A stretch of DNA of 36,880 nt from a virus. Each line of letters opens with the position of its first letter. Position 1 is the stretch's first letter. Positions 1-8,200 of this stretch are shown here, one piece after another. Position numbers and translations under genes: made by a program. The notes beneath the pieces were generated by a model. It was not told the origin of the DNA and ran no database searches. It saw only the letters and a list, made by a program, of their open reading frames with translations. Location of the stretch: positions 1 to 36,880 of the IMG/VR virus record IMGVR_UViG_3300025418_000656. One strand, given 5' to 3'.

Positions 1-1
1 A

Positions 2-409
2 TTTGATATCGCTTCAGGTATCATCCGTGGTGATGTCGCTGCTAACGATGGTGGTCCAGGTTCGGTAACTCCTTTTGCGTTTGGAATTCCTGTTATCAAC
101 GTTCCGTTGATCAGCGAAACCCAGACTTACAATGGATCAGCTAACACAGGTGATGTTCACTTGACATTCCCGCAAAACTTCATTATTGGTATCAAGCGTG
201 ACGTAACCGTTTATCGTTTGTTCCAACCAAAGAAGGACACAATTGAATACACACTATTCATTCGTGTTGGTTGCGTAATGGAAAACTACGATGCACACGT
301 TATCGTTAAGAACATTGCAGTAGCAGGCTCAGTAATGTCTACCCCATCATTTGGATCAGCATACAATGGTTCAAACGTTACAGGTGGATTGAACGGCGAG
401 ACATACTAA
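2..409 (+). CDS. Major capsid protein, C-terminal part (5' end outside window)
   Basis: The frame is open at the left edge, so about 135 C-terminal residues of a larger gene are visible. The stretch FIIGIKRDVTVYRLF followed by YTLFIRVGC and a final VIVKNIAVAG is the pattern seen near the C-terminus of HK97-fold major capsid proteins, where a conserved beta strand and a Gly/Arg-rich loop precede the last strand of the subunit. It would form the icosahedral shell. The head-completion genes that follow directly support this. An internal TTG at 107 is in frame but is not a start. The gene ends at TAA 407-409 and is followed at once by a strong hairpin, fitting a highly expressed gene whose transcript is cut off. 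The family call is from remembered pattern, not a search. Confidence 0.8.
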   Translation, partial: FDIASGIIRGDVAANDGGPGSVTPFAFGIPVINVPLISETQTYNGSANTGDVHLTFPQNFIIGIKRDVTVYRLFQPKKDTIEYTLFIRVGCVMENYDAHVIVKNIAVAGSVMSTPSFGSAYNGSNVTGGLNGETY

Positions 410-428
410 TTTTAATTAGTTGCAAGGC

Positions 429-454
429 GGGGGATTACAGAAATGTAGTCCCCT
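429..454 (+). terminator. Hairpin terminator after the major capsid gene
   Basis: Bases 430-438 (GGGGATTAC) pair with 445-453 (GTAGTCCCC) in a 9-bp stem with one G-T pair and a 6-base loop. A 429/454 G-T pair can extend it. The downstream run is only moderately T-rich (TTAGCCATTTAAT). It stands between the capsid stop and the next promoter, so it probably ends the capsid transcript. Confidence 0.75.
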
Positions 455-465
455 TAGCCATTTAA

Positions 466-474
466 TGCTATAAT
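466..474 (+). promoter_or_regulatory. Extended -10 promoter (TGC-TATAAT) of the head-completion operon
   Basis: TGC at 466-468 precedes a perfect TATAAT at 469-474. No convincing -35 is seen because that position falls inside the terminator stem, so this would be an extended -10 promoter. Predicted transcription start is near 481, which makes the ATG at 498 with its GAGAGG site the likely first start codon. The same nonamer recurs at 17717 and 22671. Confidence 0.65.
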
Positions 475-497
475 AAACAATGACGAGAGGAAGTCAA

Positions 498-899
498 ATG
501 TCATTTACAGATCTAAAAATTACAGAACTAAGAAAAGTCGCAGATTCCTTTGCTATTGATACAGAAGGATTAAAGACAAAACAAGAAATCATTGCAGCTC
601 TTGAAGAAGAGGGCATCAGCTATCAGATGTATGCTAAGTTTGATAATGCTGAAAAGCAAGATATTGAAGTACCAGAGTTTGAAAAGCAAAAGAGAGAAAA
701 GAAAATTATGTCAAAGACAACAAACCAAGTCCTTGTAAAGATGGAAAGAAATAACCATTCATATCAGGTTGGTGTTTTTCAGTTTACACAAGAGCATCCA
801 TTTTTGGCTATGTCAGAAGCAGACGCTCAAAAGATTTTTGATACAGAACAGGGTTTCCGTCTTGCGACTCCTCGTGAGGCTCAAGAGTACTACGCTTAA
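498..899 (+). CDS. SAP/Rho-N-like small protein behind the major capsid gene
   Basis: About 133 residues. The N-terminal 40 residues (TDLKITELRKVADSF ... KTKQEIIAALEEEGIS) look like a helix-extension-helix fold of the SAP/LEM/Rho N-terminal type, a small nucleic-acid or protein binding module. The remainder is a Lys/Glu-rich linker and a compact domain with VGVFQFTQEHPF. Such proteins often sit right after the capsid gene in actinophages; the role in the virion is unknown. I prefer ATG 498, which has GAGAGG seven bases upstream, over ATG 480, which lies at the predicted transcription start and has no ribosome site. Confidence 0.65.
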   Translation: MSFTDLKITELRKVADSFAIDTEGLKTKQEIIAALEEEGISYQMYAKFDNAEKQDIEVPEFEKQKREKKIMSKTTNQVLVKMERNNHSYQVGVFQFTQEHPFLAMSEADAQKIFDTEQGFRLATPREAQEYYA

Positions 900-922
900 A
901 AATTAAATAGGGGGTGTTCTGA

Positions 923-1894
923 TTGCAAACAATCAACACAAACAGCCAGGAAAAGATCTACTTAGAGGTATATAGTAACGGTGTATTATCACAGGCAGAT
1001 TCTTTGCCAACCCTTTCAATATATAACGCAGATAGCGATGTCTATAATCCTGGCGGAGTGATTAGTCAGACACCCCTTTATACAAATTTAAATGCTTACG
1101 ATGAACCCGCAACTGGAGTTTATTCATATCAACTTACGCCAAACTTAACAAGTGTAAATATGGTTCTTGAAGTAGTTTGGTCTTACACACAAAACGGGGT
1201 ATCAGTAAAGACAACTGATTACTATAGTATTGAAACCCCATATGCTTCAATCCCAGAAACCATGGATTTTCTAGGTTATAGTGGAACAGTAGGGGCAGCA
1301 AACTATCTTGATCCAAACACAATTATTAAAACCGAAAAGATGGCTAGAACTATTATTGAAGGTTACACAGGAATTAAGTTTTATAAATATTATGGTTTTC
1401 AAGAAATTTACGGAATTGGTGCAAATACAATTCAGCTAACAGAGAAGATGCTCTCTTTGGATCAGATTTGGGAAAATCAAATTCTAGTATTTGATGGAAC
1501 AACCAGCCCAGTCTATAATACATTTGGGTACAACACAGAGATTAGCCCTACTGGTTATCAGCTTCGTATCTGGTATCCAGCTTGGCCAGACGGTTGGAAC
1601 AATGAAATGGATCCAACCATTTATGAATCTGGACGTTTCAGAGATACTTATCTATATCGTTTTGTTGGAGAAATTGGTTACAACTATGTTCCAGAAGATA
1701 TTAAGCTTGCTTCAATGCTTTTGCAACAGGATATTATGTCAAACGACTACAACTGGAGGAACAAGTATTTGTCACAAGTTAACTTGAGTGAAATTTCATT
1801 CAAGATGGCAAGCGGGGCATTTAATGGTACAGGTAATGTTATGGTAGATAACATCCTAGATCAATACCGCAAGGCAAATATTGTAATTATCTAA
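923..1894 (+). CDS. Head-to-tail adaptor (connector) protein with N-terminal Ig-like extension
   Basis: 323 residues. From about residue 135 the pattern TIIKTEKMARTIIEGYTG, then YGIGANTIQLTEKMLSLDQI, is that of head-tail adaptors (HK97 gp6 / SPP1 gp15 type): a helical bundle followed by a strand that docks onto the portal. The first 110 residues look like a separate beta-rich domain, which makes the protein longer than the usual 100-200 residues. Its start is TTG at 923, preceded by AGGGGGTG six bases upstream; no ATG fits better. It forms the ring below the portal that continues the DNA channel. The next gene overlaps its stop (TAATG), implying translational coupling. Confidence 0.7.
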   Translation: MQTINTNSQEKIYLEVYSNGVLSQADSLPTLSIYNADSDVYNPGGVISQTPLYTNLNAYDEPATGVYSYQLTPNLTSVNMVLEVVWSYTQNGVSVKTTDYYSIETPYASIPETMDFLGYSGTVGAANYLDPNTIIKTEKMARTIIEGYTGIKFYKYYGFQEIYGIGANTIQLTEKMLSLDQIWENQILVFDGTTSPVYNTFGYNTEISPTGYQLRIWYPAWPDGWNNEMDPTIYESGRFRDTYLYRFVGEIGYNYVPEDIKLASMLLQQDIMSNDYNWRNKYLSQVNLSEISFKMASGAFNGTGNVMVDNILDQYRKANIVII

Positions 1895-2346
1895 TGTTAA
1901 ATAACCTAGTATCATTTGCAGGATCTATCATGAATATGAACGCAGATGTTTATATTCAAGAAAATACACAGGATGCCAATACAGGTGAAATTACCCGCCA
2001 ATGGGTATATTCACAAACTATTCAATGCCGTATTGAACCTGTTAAAGCACGTGGTGCTTCTACAAGAACAGATAACAAAACTTTTGGAACATCAGGCGAT
2101 GAAATTTATAACGAAAAGTTTCAGCTTAAGATGTACGGAACATCTCTTCTGAGTAAGCGTTGGCGTATTCAAAATATTAGAACAAACAAAGGCAAATCAG
2201 TATTTGTTGAAATTGACAGAACTGGAGCACCAGATACAATTTTTGAAGTAATGTCATCACACGCAGTAGTTGATCCTTTTGGATCAGTCTCTTATTATGT
2301 GTCAGTACTTCTAAGAACTGAGCTACAAGATGACTCTGAAGCTTGA
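1894..2346 (+). CDS. Head-closure (head-tail joining) protein
   Basis: 150 residues, beta-rich, with the typical order of the Phage_H_T_join / SPP1 gp16 family: an N-terminal VYIQ strand, TGEITRQWVYSQTIQCRIEPVKARG, then YNEKFQLKMYG and WRIQNI. In relatives this protein sits under the adaptor, plugs the DNA channel after packaging and offers the docking surface for the tail. Start ATG 1894 overlaps the previous stop by one base, and its 3' end overlaps the next gene by 17 bases, so the whole neck block is one coupled operon. Homologues are usually 100-130 residues, so this one is slightly long. Confidence 0.7.
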   Translation: MLNNLVSFAGSIMNMNADVYIQENTQDANTGEITRQWVYSQTIQCRIEPVKARGASTRTDNKTFGTSGDEIYNEKFQLKMYGTSLLSKRWRIQNIRTNKGKSVFVEIDRTGAPDTIFEVMSSHAVVDPFGSVSYYVSVLLRTELQDDSEA

Positions 2347-3049
2347 GATTGATACAAAACAACTTGTTCAGGGATTAGATGAGGTAGTCGCAGGACTTGA
2401 TCAATTACTACAACCTAAAGCACTAGAACAAATATCTAGAACTGTGTTTTCAATCACAGGTGAAAGATTTATGGTTGATGTTGATAACTATGCCAGAGCA
2501 AATCCTAAAAAAATGCACCATGTATATGAGTGGGGTCAAATAGGAAATAAAACTGGAAGATTATTTGTTTTAGAAAGAGCATCTGTACTTGATGGAAGCC
2601 TTTTAATAACAACTAATTTTTTGCAATCAAGAATGCCAGTCCCAATCAATCCATTGTTGTTGCAACCAGGCAAAACAGGAAAAGTAGTAACTACAAGAAA
2701 TATTTTTGCAAATAAAGCACAAGTTATGGAATCTGGAACTCCAGTATCTTTTCAAGCAAAAAGAGTTTTAGCCATGACCTCTGGAAACGGTATTGCTTTT
2801 ATAGCACCAGGAACACAGATTAATATTTTAAATCCTGGCGGGATCCAAACAAAAAATGCTTTTGCTGAGTATTTGCTTGAGTGGTATACTAAAAATGGTA
2901 ACGTAATTATGGATTCATCAGGGGTATATGAGAGAATAGCTAATGATGTTGCAAAGGTTTTAAGCACAGGTAAATCTGGAGCGGCGGGAGTACAAAAAGC
3001 AGTTACATTAATTGCTGATGCAGTAGATACAGGGAGTGTAATAAGATGA
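2330..3049 (+). CDS. HK97 gp10-like neck/minor virion protein
   Basis: 239 residues. The N-terminus (LKLEIDTKQLVQGLDEVVAGLDQLLQ) resembles the start of HK97 gp10-like proteins, which lie between the head-closure and tail-terminator genes and help complete the neck. The middle holds GQIGNKTGRLFVLER and a conserved AKRVLAMTSGNG segment; the C-terminus is a long amphipathic helix region. At 239 residues it is longer than HK97 gp10 itself. Position in the standard head-tail gene order is the main evidence. It overlaps the head-closure gene by 17 bases and shares ATGA (3046-3049) with the next gene. Confidence 0.6.
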   Translation: MTLKLEIDTKQLVQGLDEVVAGLDQLLQPKALEQISRTVFSITGERFMVDVDNYARANPKKMHHVYEWGQIGNKTGRLFVLERASVLDGSLLITTNFLQSRMPVPINPLLLQPGKTGKVVTTRNIFANKAQVMESGTPVSFQAKRVLAMTSGNGIAFIAPGTQINILNPGGIQTKNAFAEYLLEWYTKNGNVIMDSSGVYERIANDVAKVLSTGKSGAAGVQKAVTLIADAVDTGSVIR

Positions 3050-3585
3050 CGGTAGATTATTCAAGAGTGGCAGCCACAGATGTTAGAAATGCTATTTGGG
3101 CACAGCTACAAAGCTATGGCATACTTCATGCCAGTGATTATGTACCACAAGGTTCTAATGGCCTTACAACCGCTCTTTGCCCTATTATTCCATCACAGCA
3201 AGTACCAGAATTTAACAACTTGCTTCCAGGAAAAACTTATATTACCTATGACATTATTCAGAAGAATTACGGGGTTCAATGGTGGCTTTCACAAGAGACC
3301 ATGGTTCTTCAAATCATTTCAAGAAGCAATGCTCAGATCCTGACTATATCAAACTTCCTCACAGACTTTGTTAGAAGATATGAGTACTCAGCTGCTGATA
3401 TCAATGATGTAGCTCATACAGCAAATAGCCCATTTAAATTCCTCTACTGCAGACTAGAGGCAGCAAATCCTATCCAGCCATTCCAAGATGAAGGCGGGTT
3501 CATGAGTGGTGACTTCTCATTTATGTATACATATACCCGTTCAGTAGACGAAGGCACAAATACCAATACTGGCAGATATATCTAA
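3046..3585 (+). CDS. Tail terminator / tail completion protein
   Basis: 179 residues, an alpha/beta protein: an N-terminal helix (VAATDVRNAIWAQL), strand YITYDIIQKNYGVQW, and helix ILTISNFLTDFVRRYE, ending with a strand-rich FMYTYTRSVDEG. This matches the fold order of tail terminators (lambda gpU / SPP1 gp17 type), which cap the tail tube as a hexamer and bind the head. It is the last gene before the major tail protein, exactly where a tail terminator is expected. ATG 3046 overlaps the preceding stop as ATGA. A promoter begins within a few bases of its stop, so the operon probably ends here. Confidence 0.6.
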   Translation: MTVDYSRVAATDVRNAIWAQLQSYGILHASDYVPQGSNGLTTALCPIIPSQQVPEFNNLLPGKTYITYDIIQKNYGVQWWLSQETMVLQIISRSNAQILTISNFLTDFVRRYEYSAADINDVAHTANSPFKFLYCRLEAANPIQPFQDEGGFMSGDFSFMYTYTRSVDEGTNTNTGRYI

Positions 3586-3587
3586 GT

Positions 3588-3615
3588 TTGAATTATTTCT
3601 TATAGGTGCTATGAT
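3588..3615 (+). promoter_or_regulatory. Promoter of the major tail protein gene
   Basis: TTGAAT (3588-3593), a 16-base spacer and TATGAT (3610-3615) preceded by TGC (3607-3609). The predicted start near 3622 leaves a leader of about 68 bases, A/T-rich with a T-rich tract at 3640-3660, before the ribosome site AAGGTGGTGA at 3671-3680. The leader is longer than at other promoters in this window. Confidence 0.65.
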
Positions 3616-3689
3616 TTTCTATGAGGAAAGAAATTGCTTTAATTTTTGTTTGTTTTAATTTAAAATAAATAAGGTGGTGAAATAAATAA

Positions 3690-4499
3690 ATGGCTCTAAA
3701 TACTAAAAATGTAATCGTAGGTGCAGCAGCACTTTTCACTAGCGTTGGAAACAACACTAACACTTTTGGTCGCCCAGCAACTGATGCTACAACCCTAGGT
3801 GCTTTGTTCCCAGCTGGTACACCAGCTCGTCAAGGTCTTCTTGCATCTAATGGAGCAGCAAACGGTGGATACCGTGAAGTAGGTTTTACAAACACAGGAC
3901 TTGAGATCTCATACGAACCAGTATATGGTGAGATTATGGTTGATCAACTTTTGGATGCAGCTCGTATCTTCAAGCAAACCCTTAAGGTTTTGCTAAAGAC
4001 CGAACTTACAGAAGCAACTCTTGAGAATCTAACATTCTCATGGGGACAAATGGACTCTTACTATGTTGCAAACACTGCAAGCACAGTAGCAGCAGTACCA
4101 TCATTGATTAACAATGATACAGCTCTCGGTAACTCAGATTCTCCAGCAGCAACATTGAACATGGCTGCAGGTGCTCTTGGTGATACACCAGTAGAGCGTG
4201 TACTTATTGCAGTTGGACAAGCTCCAGCTCAAATTGGTACATCTCAATCATATGCAGATCCAAGCGGTGCATCAGGATCAACAGTAATCGGTGCAGGTGC
4301 AAATACAAATGCACTTCGTAGCCGTGAGCGTGTCTATGTTGCACGTCGTGTAGTATCAATTGATACAACAATGCATGCTTTGAAGCGTGATGCAGCAACT
4401 GTGTTCCCAGTGAACTTCCGTTGCTTGCCTGATACTTCATATGCTTATGCAGGATCAGAATACGGTGTAGTTATTGACCGTGTATACGGAACTAACTAA
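3690..4499 (+). CDS. Major tail (tube) protein
   Basis: 269 residues. It has the features of actinophage major tail proteins: an N-terminal NVIVGAAALFTS, GYREVGFTNTGLEISYEP (strands that make the inner tube ring), the helix VDQLLDAARIFKQT, and TLENLTFSWGQ, with an Ala/Ser-rich loop region and a final FRCLPDTSYAYAGSEYGVV. Hexamer rings stack along the tape measure to make the tube. It has its own promoter (3588-3615), a good ribosome site, and a strong terminator right after it, consistent with very high, independent expression. Codon choice looks more even (cgt, ctt, gca) than in the fibre genes. Confidence 0.85.
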   Translation: MALNTKNVIVGAAALFTSVGNNTNTFGRPATDATTLGALFPAGTPARQGLLASNGAANGGYREVGFTNTGLEISYEPVYGEIMVDQLLDAARIFKQTLKVLLKTELTEATLENLTFSWGQMDSYYVANTASTVAAVPSLINNDTALGNSDSPAATLNMAAGALGDTPVERVLIAVGQAPAQIGTSQSYADPSGASGSTVIGAGANTNALRSRERVYVARRVVSIDTTMHALKRDAATVFPVNFRCLPDTSYAYAGSEYGVVIDRVYGTN

Positions 4500-4526
4500 T
4501 CTGTAAACTACAACTTAATATAGAAT

Positions 4527-4559
4527 TTCAGGCCCCGTCAGAAATGGCGGGGTTCTGAA
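4527..4559 (+). terminator. GNRA-capped hairpin terminator after the major tail gene
   Basis: CCCCGTCA (4533-4540) pairs with TGGCGGGG (4545-4552) around a GAAA tetraloop, with a T-G pair. Flanking TTCA (4527-4530) can pair with TGAA (4556-4559) across a small internal loop. T-rich sequence follows. This is the strongest terminator in the window and is immediately followed by the next promoter. Confidence 0.85.
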
Positions 4560-4560
4560 T

Positions 4561-4588
4561 TTGTCTTGTCTATATATATTGGTATAAT
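4561..4588 (+). promoter_or_regulatory. Promoter of the tail chaperone / tape measure operon
   Basis: TTGTCT (4561-4566), 16-base spacer, TATAAT (4583-4588) preceded by TGG (4580-4582), i.e. an extended -10. Start is predicted near 4595, just before AAGGAG at 4600-4605 and the GTG start at 4611. Confidence 0.7.
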
Positions 4589-4610
4589 TTAACTAAACAA
4601 AGGAGCTATA

Positions 4611-4949
4611 GTGGCAACAACAGTATATGATATCGTAGAAATTCAATTGTCTGATGGTACAGAAATCACCCTCAGACCGCTTCCTATTAAGCAGCTAAAG
4701 AAGTTCATGGATGTAGTTAACTCCATGCAAGCAGAAGAAAATCAATCAGAGGCTGCAGCAATGGATGTATTTGCAGATGCAGCAATGATCTGCCTCAGTG
4801 CACTGGGAAGAACAGACTTGGGAACAAACAAAGATAAGTTTGAAGAAGTCATTGAAGTACCTACCATGATGAAGATTTTGGAAGTCGCAGGAGGTCTAAA
4901 GCTAACAGACCCAAACCTTCTGGGAGCGGCTCTAGTTGGGACGAACTAG
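4611..4949 (+). CDS. Tail assembly chaperone, frame 0 product (gpG-like)
   Basis: 112 residues from GTG 4611, with AGGAG five bases upstream. Sequence pattern: a beta hairpin (VEIQLSDGTEITLRPLPIKQLK) then helices, ending in GGLKLTDPNLLG. This is the standard shape of the shorter tail chaperone that lies between the major tail and tape measure genes of siphophages (lambda gpG role). It is thought to coat and keep soluble the long hydrophobic tape measure while the tube assembles. Near its end is a slippery heptamer (4910-4916), so a fraction of ribosomes should shift to make a longer G-T fusion (4611-5227). Function is by position and signal rather than by strong sequence identity. Confidence 0.8.
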   Translation: MATTVYDIVEIQLSDGTEITLRPLPIKQLKKFMDVVNSMQAEENQSEAAAMDVFADAAMICLSALGRTDLGTNKDKFEEVIEVPTMMKILEVAGGLKLTDPNLLGAALVGTN

Positions 4950-4960
4950 ATCTACGCTCC
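4910..4960 (+). promoter_or_regulatory. -1 programmed ribosomal frameshift signal
   Basis: The heptamer CCCAAAC at 4910-4916 lies in the correct zero-frame phase (C CCA AAC, codons GAC-CCA-AAC) for a -1 slip. After a 6-base spacer, GGAGCG (4923-4928) pairs with CGCTCC (4955-4960), and nested inside TCTAGT (4931-4936) pairs with ACTAGA (4945-4950) around an 8-base loop. The zero-frame stop TAG (4947-4949) lies inside the inner stem. After slipping, reading continues at 4916 in frame to 5227. Confidence 0.8.
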
Positions 4961-5227
4961 TTAGAGTCTGAAGTTTTCTTGCTCGGTCATTGGAAAAACT
5001 TTGACGAGTTAGAAGAAAGTCTTTCTATCAATGAATTAGATGCAATTCTAAATTCAATGCGAGAGAAAGAACATCGTGAGATGAAGTTTATGGCTTCATT
5101 GCAGGGTGTGGACCTTGAAGAACAAAGCAAGGAACCAGAAGATGTTACAGCACTTAAGAATGCTAGAATCGCTTCTGATGAAGGCTTTGGAATAGGTGAA
5201 GGACTTGGCTTTATGTCATTAGAATAA
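4916..5227 (+). CDS. Tail assembly chaperone, -1 frame extension (gpT-like part of the G-T fusion)
   Basis: The -1 frame is open through the overlap and encodes about 103 residues beyond the slip: SGSSWDELDLRSLESEVFLLGHW, then the acidic helical ELEESLSINELDAILNSMREKE, ending at TAA 5225-5227. As a fusion with the upstream gene the product would be about 205 residues. A TTG at 4979 exists but has no ribosome site, so separate translation is unlikely. In lambda-like systems the T part recruits the tape measure and tube protein. It ends only 18 bases before the tape measure start, as is usual. Confidence 0.75.
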   Translation, partial: PSGSGSSWDELDLRSLESEVFLLGHWKNFDELEESLSINELDAILNSMREKEHREMKFMASLQGVDLEEQSKEPEDVTALKNARIASDEGFGIGEGLGFMSLE

Positions 5228-5245
5228 ATGGGGGGTGTAAACTAA

Positions 5246-8200
5246 TTGGCTAATATAGAACTTAATATAGTTGCGTTAGGTGACTTCTCTTCAGTTAATG
5301 CACAAATTAAAGCTCTACAAGCCCAAGTCGCATTGCTCCAACAGGGTATGTCTGGCATTGGTGTTAATTCAACACTATCTAAAGATTTAGCAAACATATC
5401 AAATTCTTTCAAACAAACAATGGTCTCAACTGGCCAATTTACTGCATCTACTGTACAGATGACTACAGAGACAGAAAAGTTTGGAGCCGCCCTTCAAAAA
5501 GGATCTCTCGGTCTTGGCAATTATTTTAATATTATTGCTAATAAAACCTCATCTGCAACATCAAGTGTAAAAGCCCTTGCCGTAGAACAAACAAAATTAC
5601 AAAACTCTGTAATTATGTCAGACCCTACAAAGCAAGGGTTTTATTCAGTATTTACACCAACAACTATTAATGCAGTAGCAAATGCAACAAAGATTGCTGC
5701 AAATGAACAAAATATTTATAATATTGCAGTTGAAAAAGGTTCTCAAGCTTTAATTAACTGGGGTAAGAATACACAGTGGGCGGGTCGTCAATTAACTGTT
5801 GGTATGTCTATGCCACTCATACTATTTGGACAACAAGCAGTATCTACATTTGATACGGTTAACAAAGCACTTACACAGCTTCAAAAAGTTTATGGAGAAG
5901 GTCTTACACCTCCAAGCCAAAATTCTATTAATCAAATTTCTCAACAAGTTCTTACCCTCGGAAGAAATATGGCAAGCACTTTGGGTATAACCCAAGAGTT
6001 TACTGTACAAGTTGCAGCATCATTTGCCGCTATGGGTAAAATGGGTGATCAGCTTACACAAGCAACAGAACAAACAGTAAGACTTGCAAAGCTTGGAAAT
6101 CTTGATCAACAAACAGCTACAAGTGCAGTTATTGCCCTTCAAAATGTTTATAAATTAAATACAACACAGCTTGCTGATGCTGTAAACTACTTTGGTGCAA
6201 TTCAGAAGCAAACATCTCTTTCCATGAATGACCTTGTTTCTGCAGAATCCAAGGTTGGTCCAGTTATTGATCAGTTAGGCGGAAGCTACAAAGATACATC
6301 AGTTATGCTTCTTGCTATGAAAGAAGCAGGTGTACCTGCAGCACAAGCAGCTAACGCACTTAAATCTGCATTTGGCTCTATTATCGCTCCAACAGCTGCT
6401 GCAAATAAAGAATTTCAATCATTCGGAATTAATCTTTCTGCCATAAAAGATGCGGGTGGTCCAGTACAAATGATTCAGGCTTTGCAGGCAAGCCTTCAAA
6501 ATTTATCCCCACTTGTAAGAGAACAGCTTATTGAAAAATTATTTGGTAAGTACCAATTCTCACGTATCTCAGCATTGATTGATAACTTTGGAAAAGTTGG
6601 ATCTCAAACTGCAAATGCTATTAAAGTTGCAGGAGCAACATCAAGTCAGTTACAAGATCTTGCTAATCAAGAAATTGCACAAGCAACATCTTCTCCATCA
6701 GCACAATGGACAAAAGCAATGGCAACAATTAAAGCTGATTTGTATCCAGTAGGGCAAAAGATTGTTGAATTTGGAACAAAAATTCTTGAATTTGGTAATG
6801 GAATTGCAAAGCTATTTCAAGGACTTCCTGGCCCAGTAAAAGCAGTTATGGGTGCACTTGCAGTAGGCGTAGCCTTATCTGGACCTATTATTATGTTAAC
6901 TGGTTTGTTTGCAAACTTTGTTGGGTATATAGTAAAAGGCATTTTTAATTTAAAACAACTCGCCACTGGAGGAAAAACCCTTGGTCAGTTGTTAACTCCA
7001 GAGCTTATTGCTGCACAAAATGCCAATAAATTATTTGCTGATGGAATCGCTTCAGATGTAGATGAAATTGATTTGTTAAACAATGCAATCAAGCAATTAA
7101 CAGTAAGTATGCAAGAGCTTGTTTCAAGCATGAATGCAGGTGCGGGAATTACAAGCCTTACAGAAGCAGCATCAGCATTAAGTGCAGTAGCAACTGCAGA
7201 AGGTGCAATACCAGACGCTATTAGAAATATTCCTTTCAAAGCCCCAGGAATGGCTACTGGAGGATTTGTTCCAGGAGTTGGAAATTCAGATTCAGTACCA
7301 GCAATGTTAATGCCAGGCGAAGCGGTTATTCCAAAAGCACAGGCACAAAAATATGGTCCGTTTATTAGTACAATGATAAGTGGAAGATTACCAGGATATG
7401 CGGGCGGAACCGAAGAAGTAACTGGTGGCACATTTACACAAGCTAATTATTCAAATGCAGCAATGTATGCACCAGGAAATACAAGTTCTGGCGGATTTGG
7501 AATGGATCCACAATGGTTGGCAAGTAGTCCAGTTGCCCCAGCATCATGGAAAGCGACATTAAATGCTTTGATGATGTCAAAAGCAAATATGAGAATAACT
7601 CAAAAAACTTATGCTGAATTTTCTGCACAAACAAATTCTTTCTTGGGAGAATTATTTACAACATTCCAAAATATTGCAAGTGATAGTAAAAATATTTATC
7701 AACATGCTCAAGAAAGATTACCTGTAATTGTTGAACAAATTAAAGCTGCTGAATCAGAAGGAAGAATAACTGCACAACAATCTGTACAAATGCAAGAAGC
7801 AGCAACAAGTCTTTTGAACCCGCCACAATCAGAAAGAACTGGAAGCGTATATAATAGAAACGCAATCGCTTATGATGAAAATGGTCAACCATATGTAAGT
7901 AAGATTAGAACTGGAAGAGCTTACGGATCTGGAATTAAAGCAAAAATTAAAAATGCTTTTGGTTTCCAAACTGCTCAAGAAGGCCTAACTGCTGGAATTG
8001 GACAAAGTGGAACTTCTGACTATCAGTATTCACATATGACAGAGCGTTCAAATGTTAGAGTTGTAACTGAACCAGCAGCAATCCCAGGCAAGACTGAAGG
8101 TACTGAGGCACAAAAAGCACTTGCTGCAATGATTAATAGCGGTAAACCAATAAGCGTTGGAACAAAAATTCAAGTAAGTCCTGAAACATTAGCATCAGCT

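Noticed and set aside
480-497. ATG 480 as start of the gene ending at 899
   Set aside because: It lies at the predicted transcription start, has no ribosome site, and the ATG at 498 has a good GAGAGG site.
4979-5227. Independent start (TTG 4979) for the second tail chaperone
   Set aside because: No ribosome site, and the -1 frame is open back through a canonical slippery heptamer.
5228-5245. ATG 5228 as start of the tape measure gene
   Set aside because: It is in frame but meets TAA after five codons; TTG 5246 is the usable start.
6985-7431. 148-residue reading frame on the - strand
   Set aside because: Antisense to the tape measure gene, no ribosome site or promoter, composition typical of a shadow frame.
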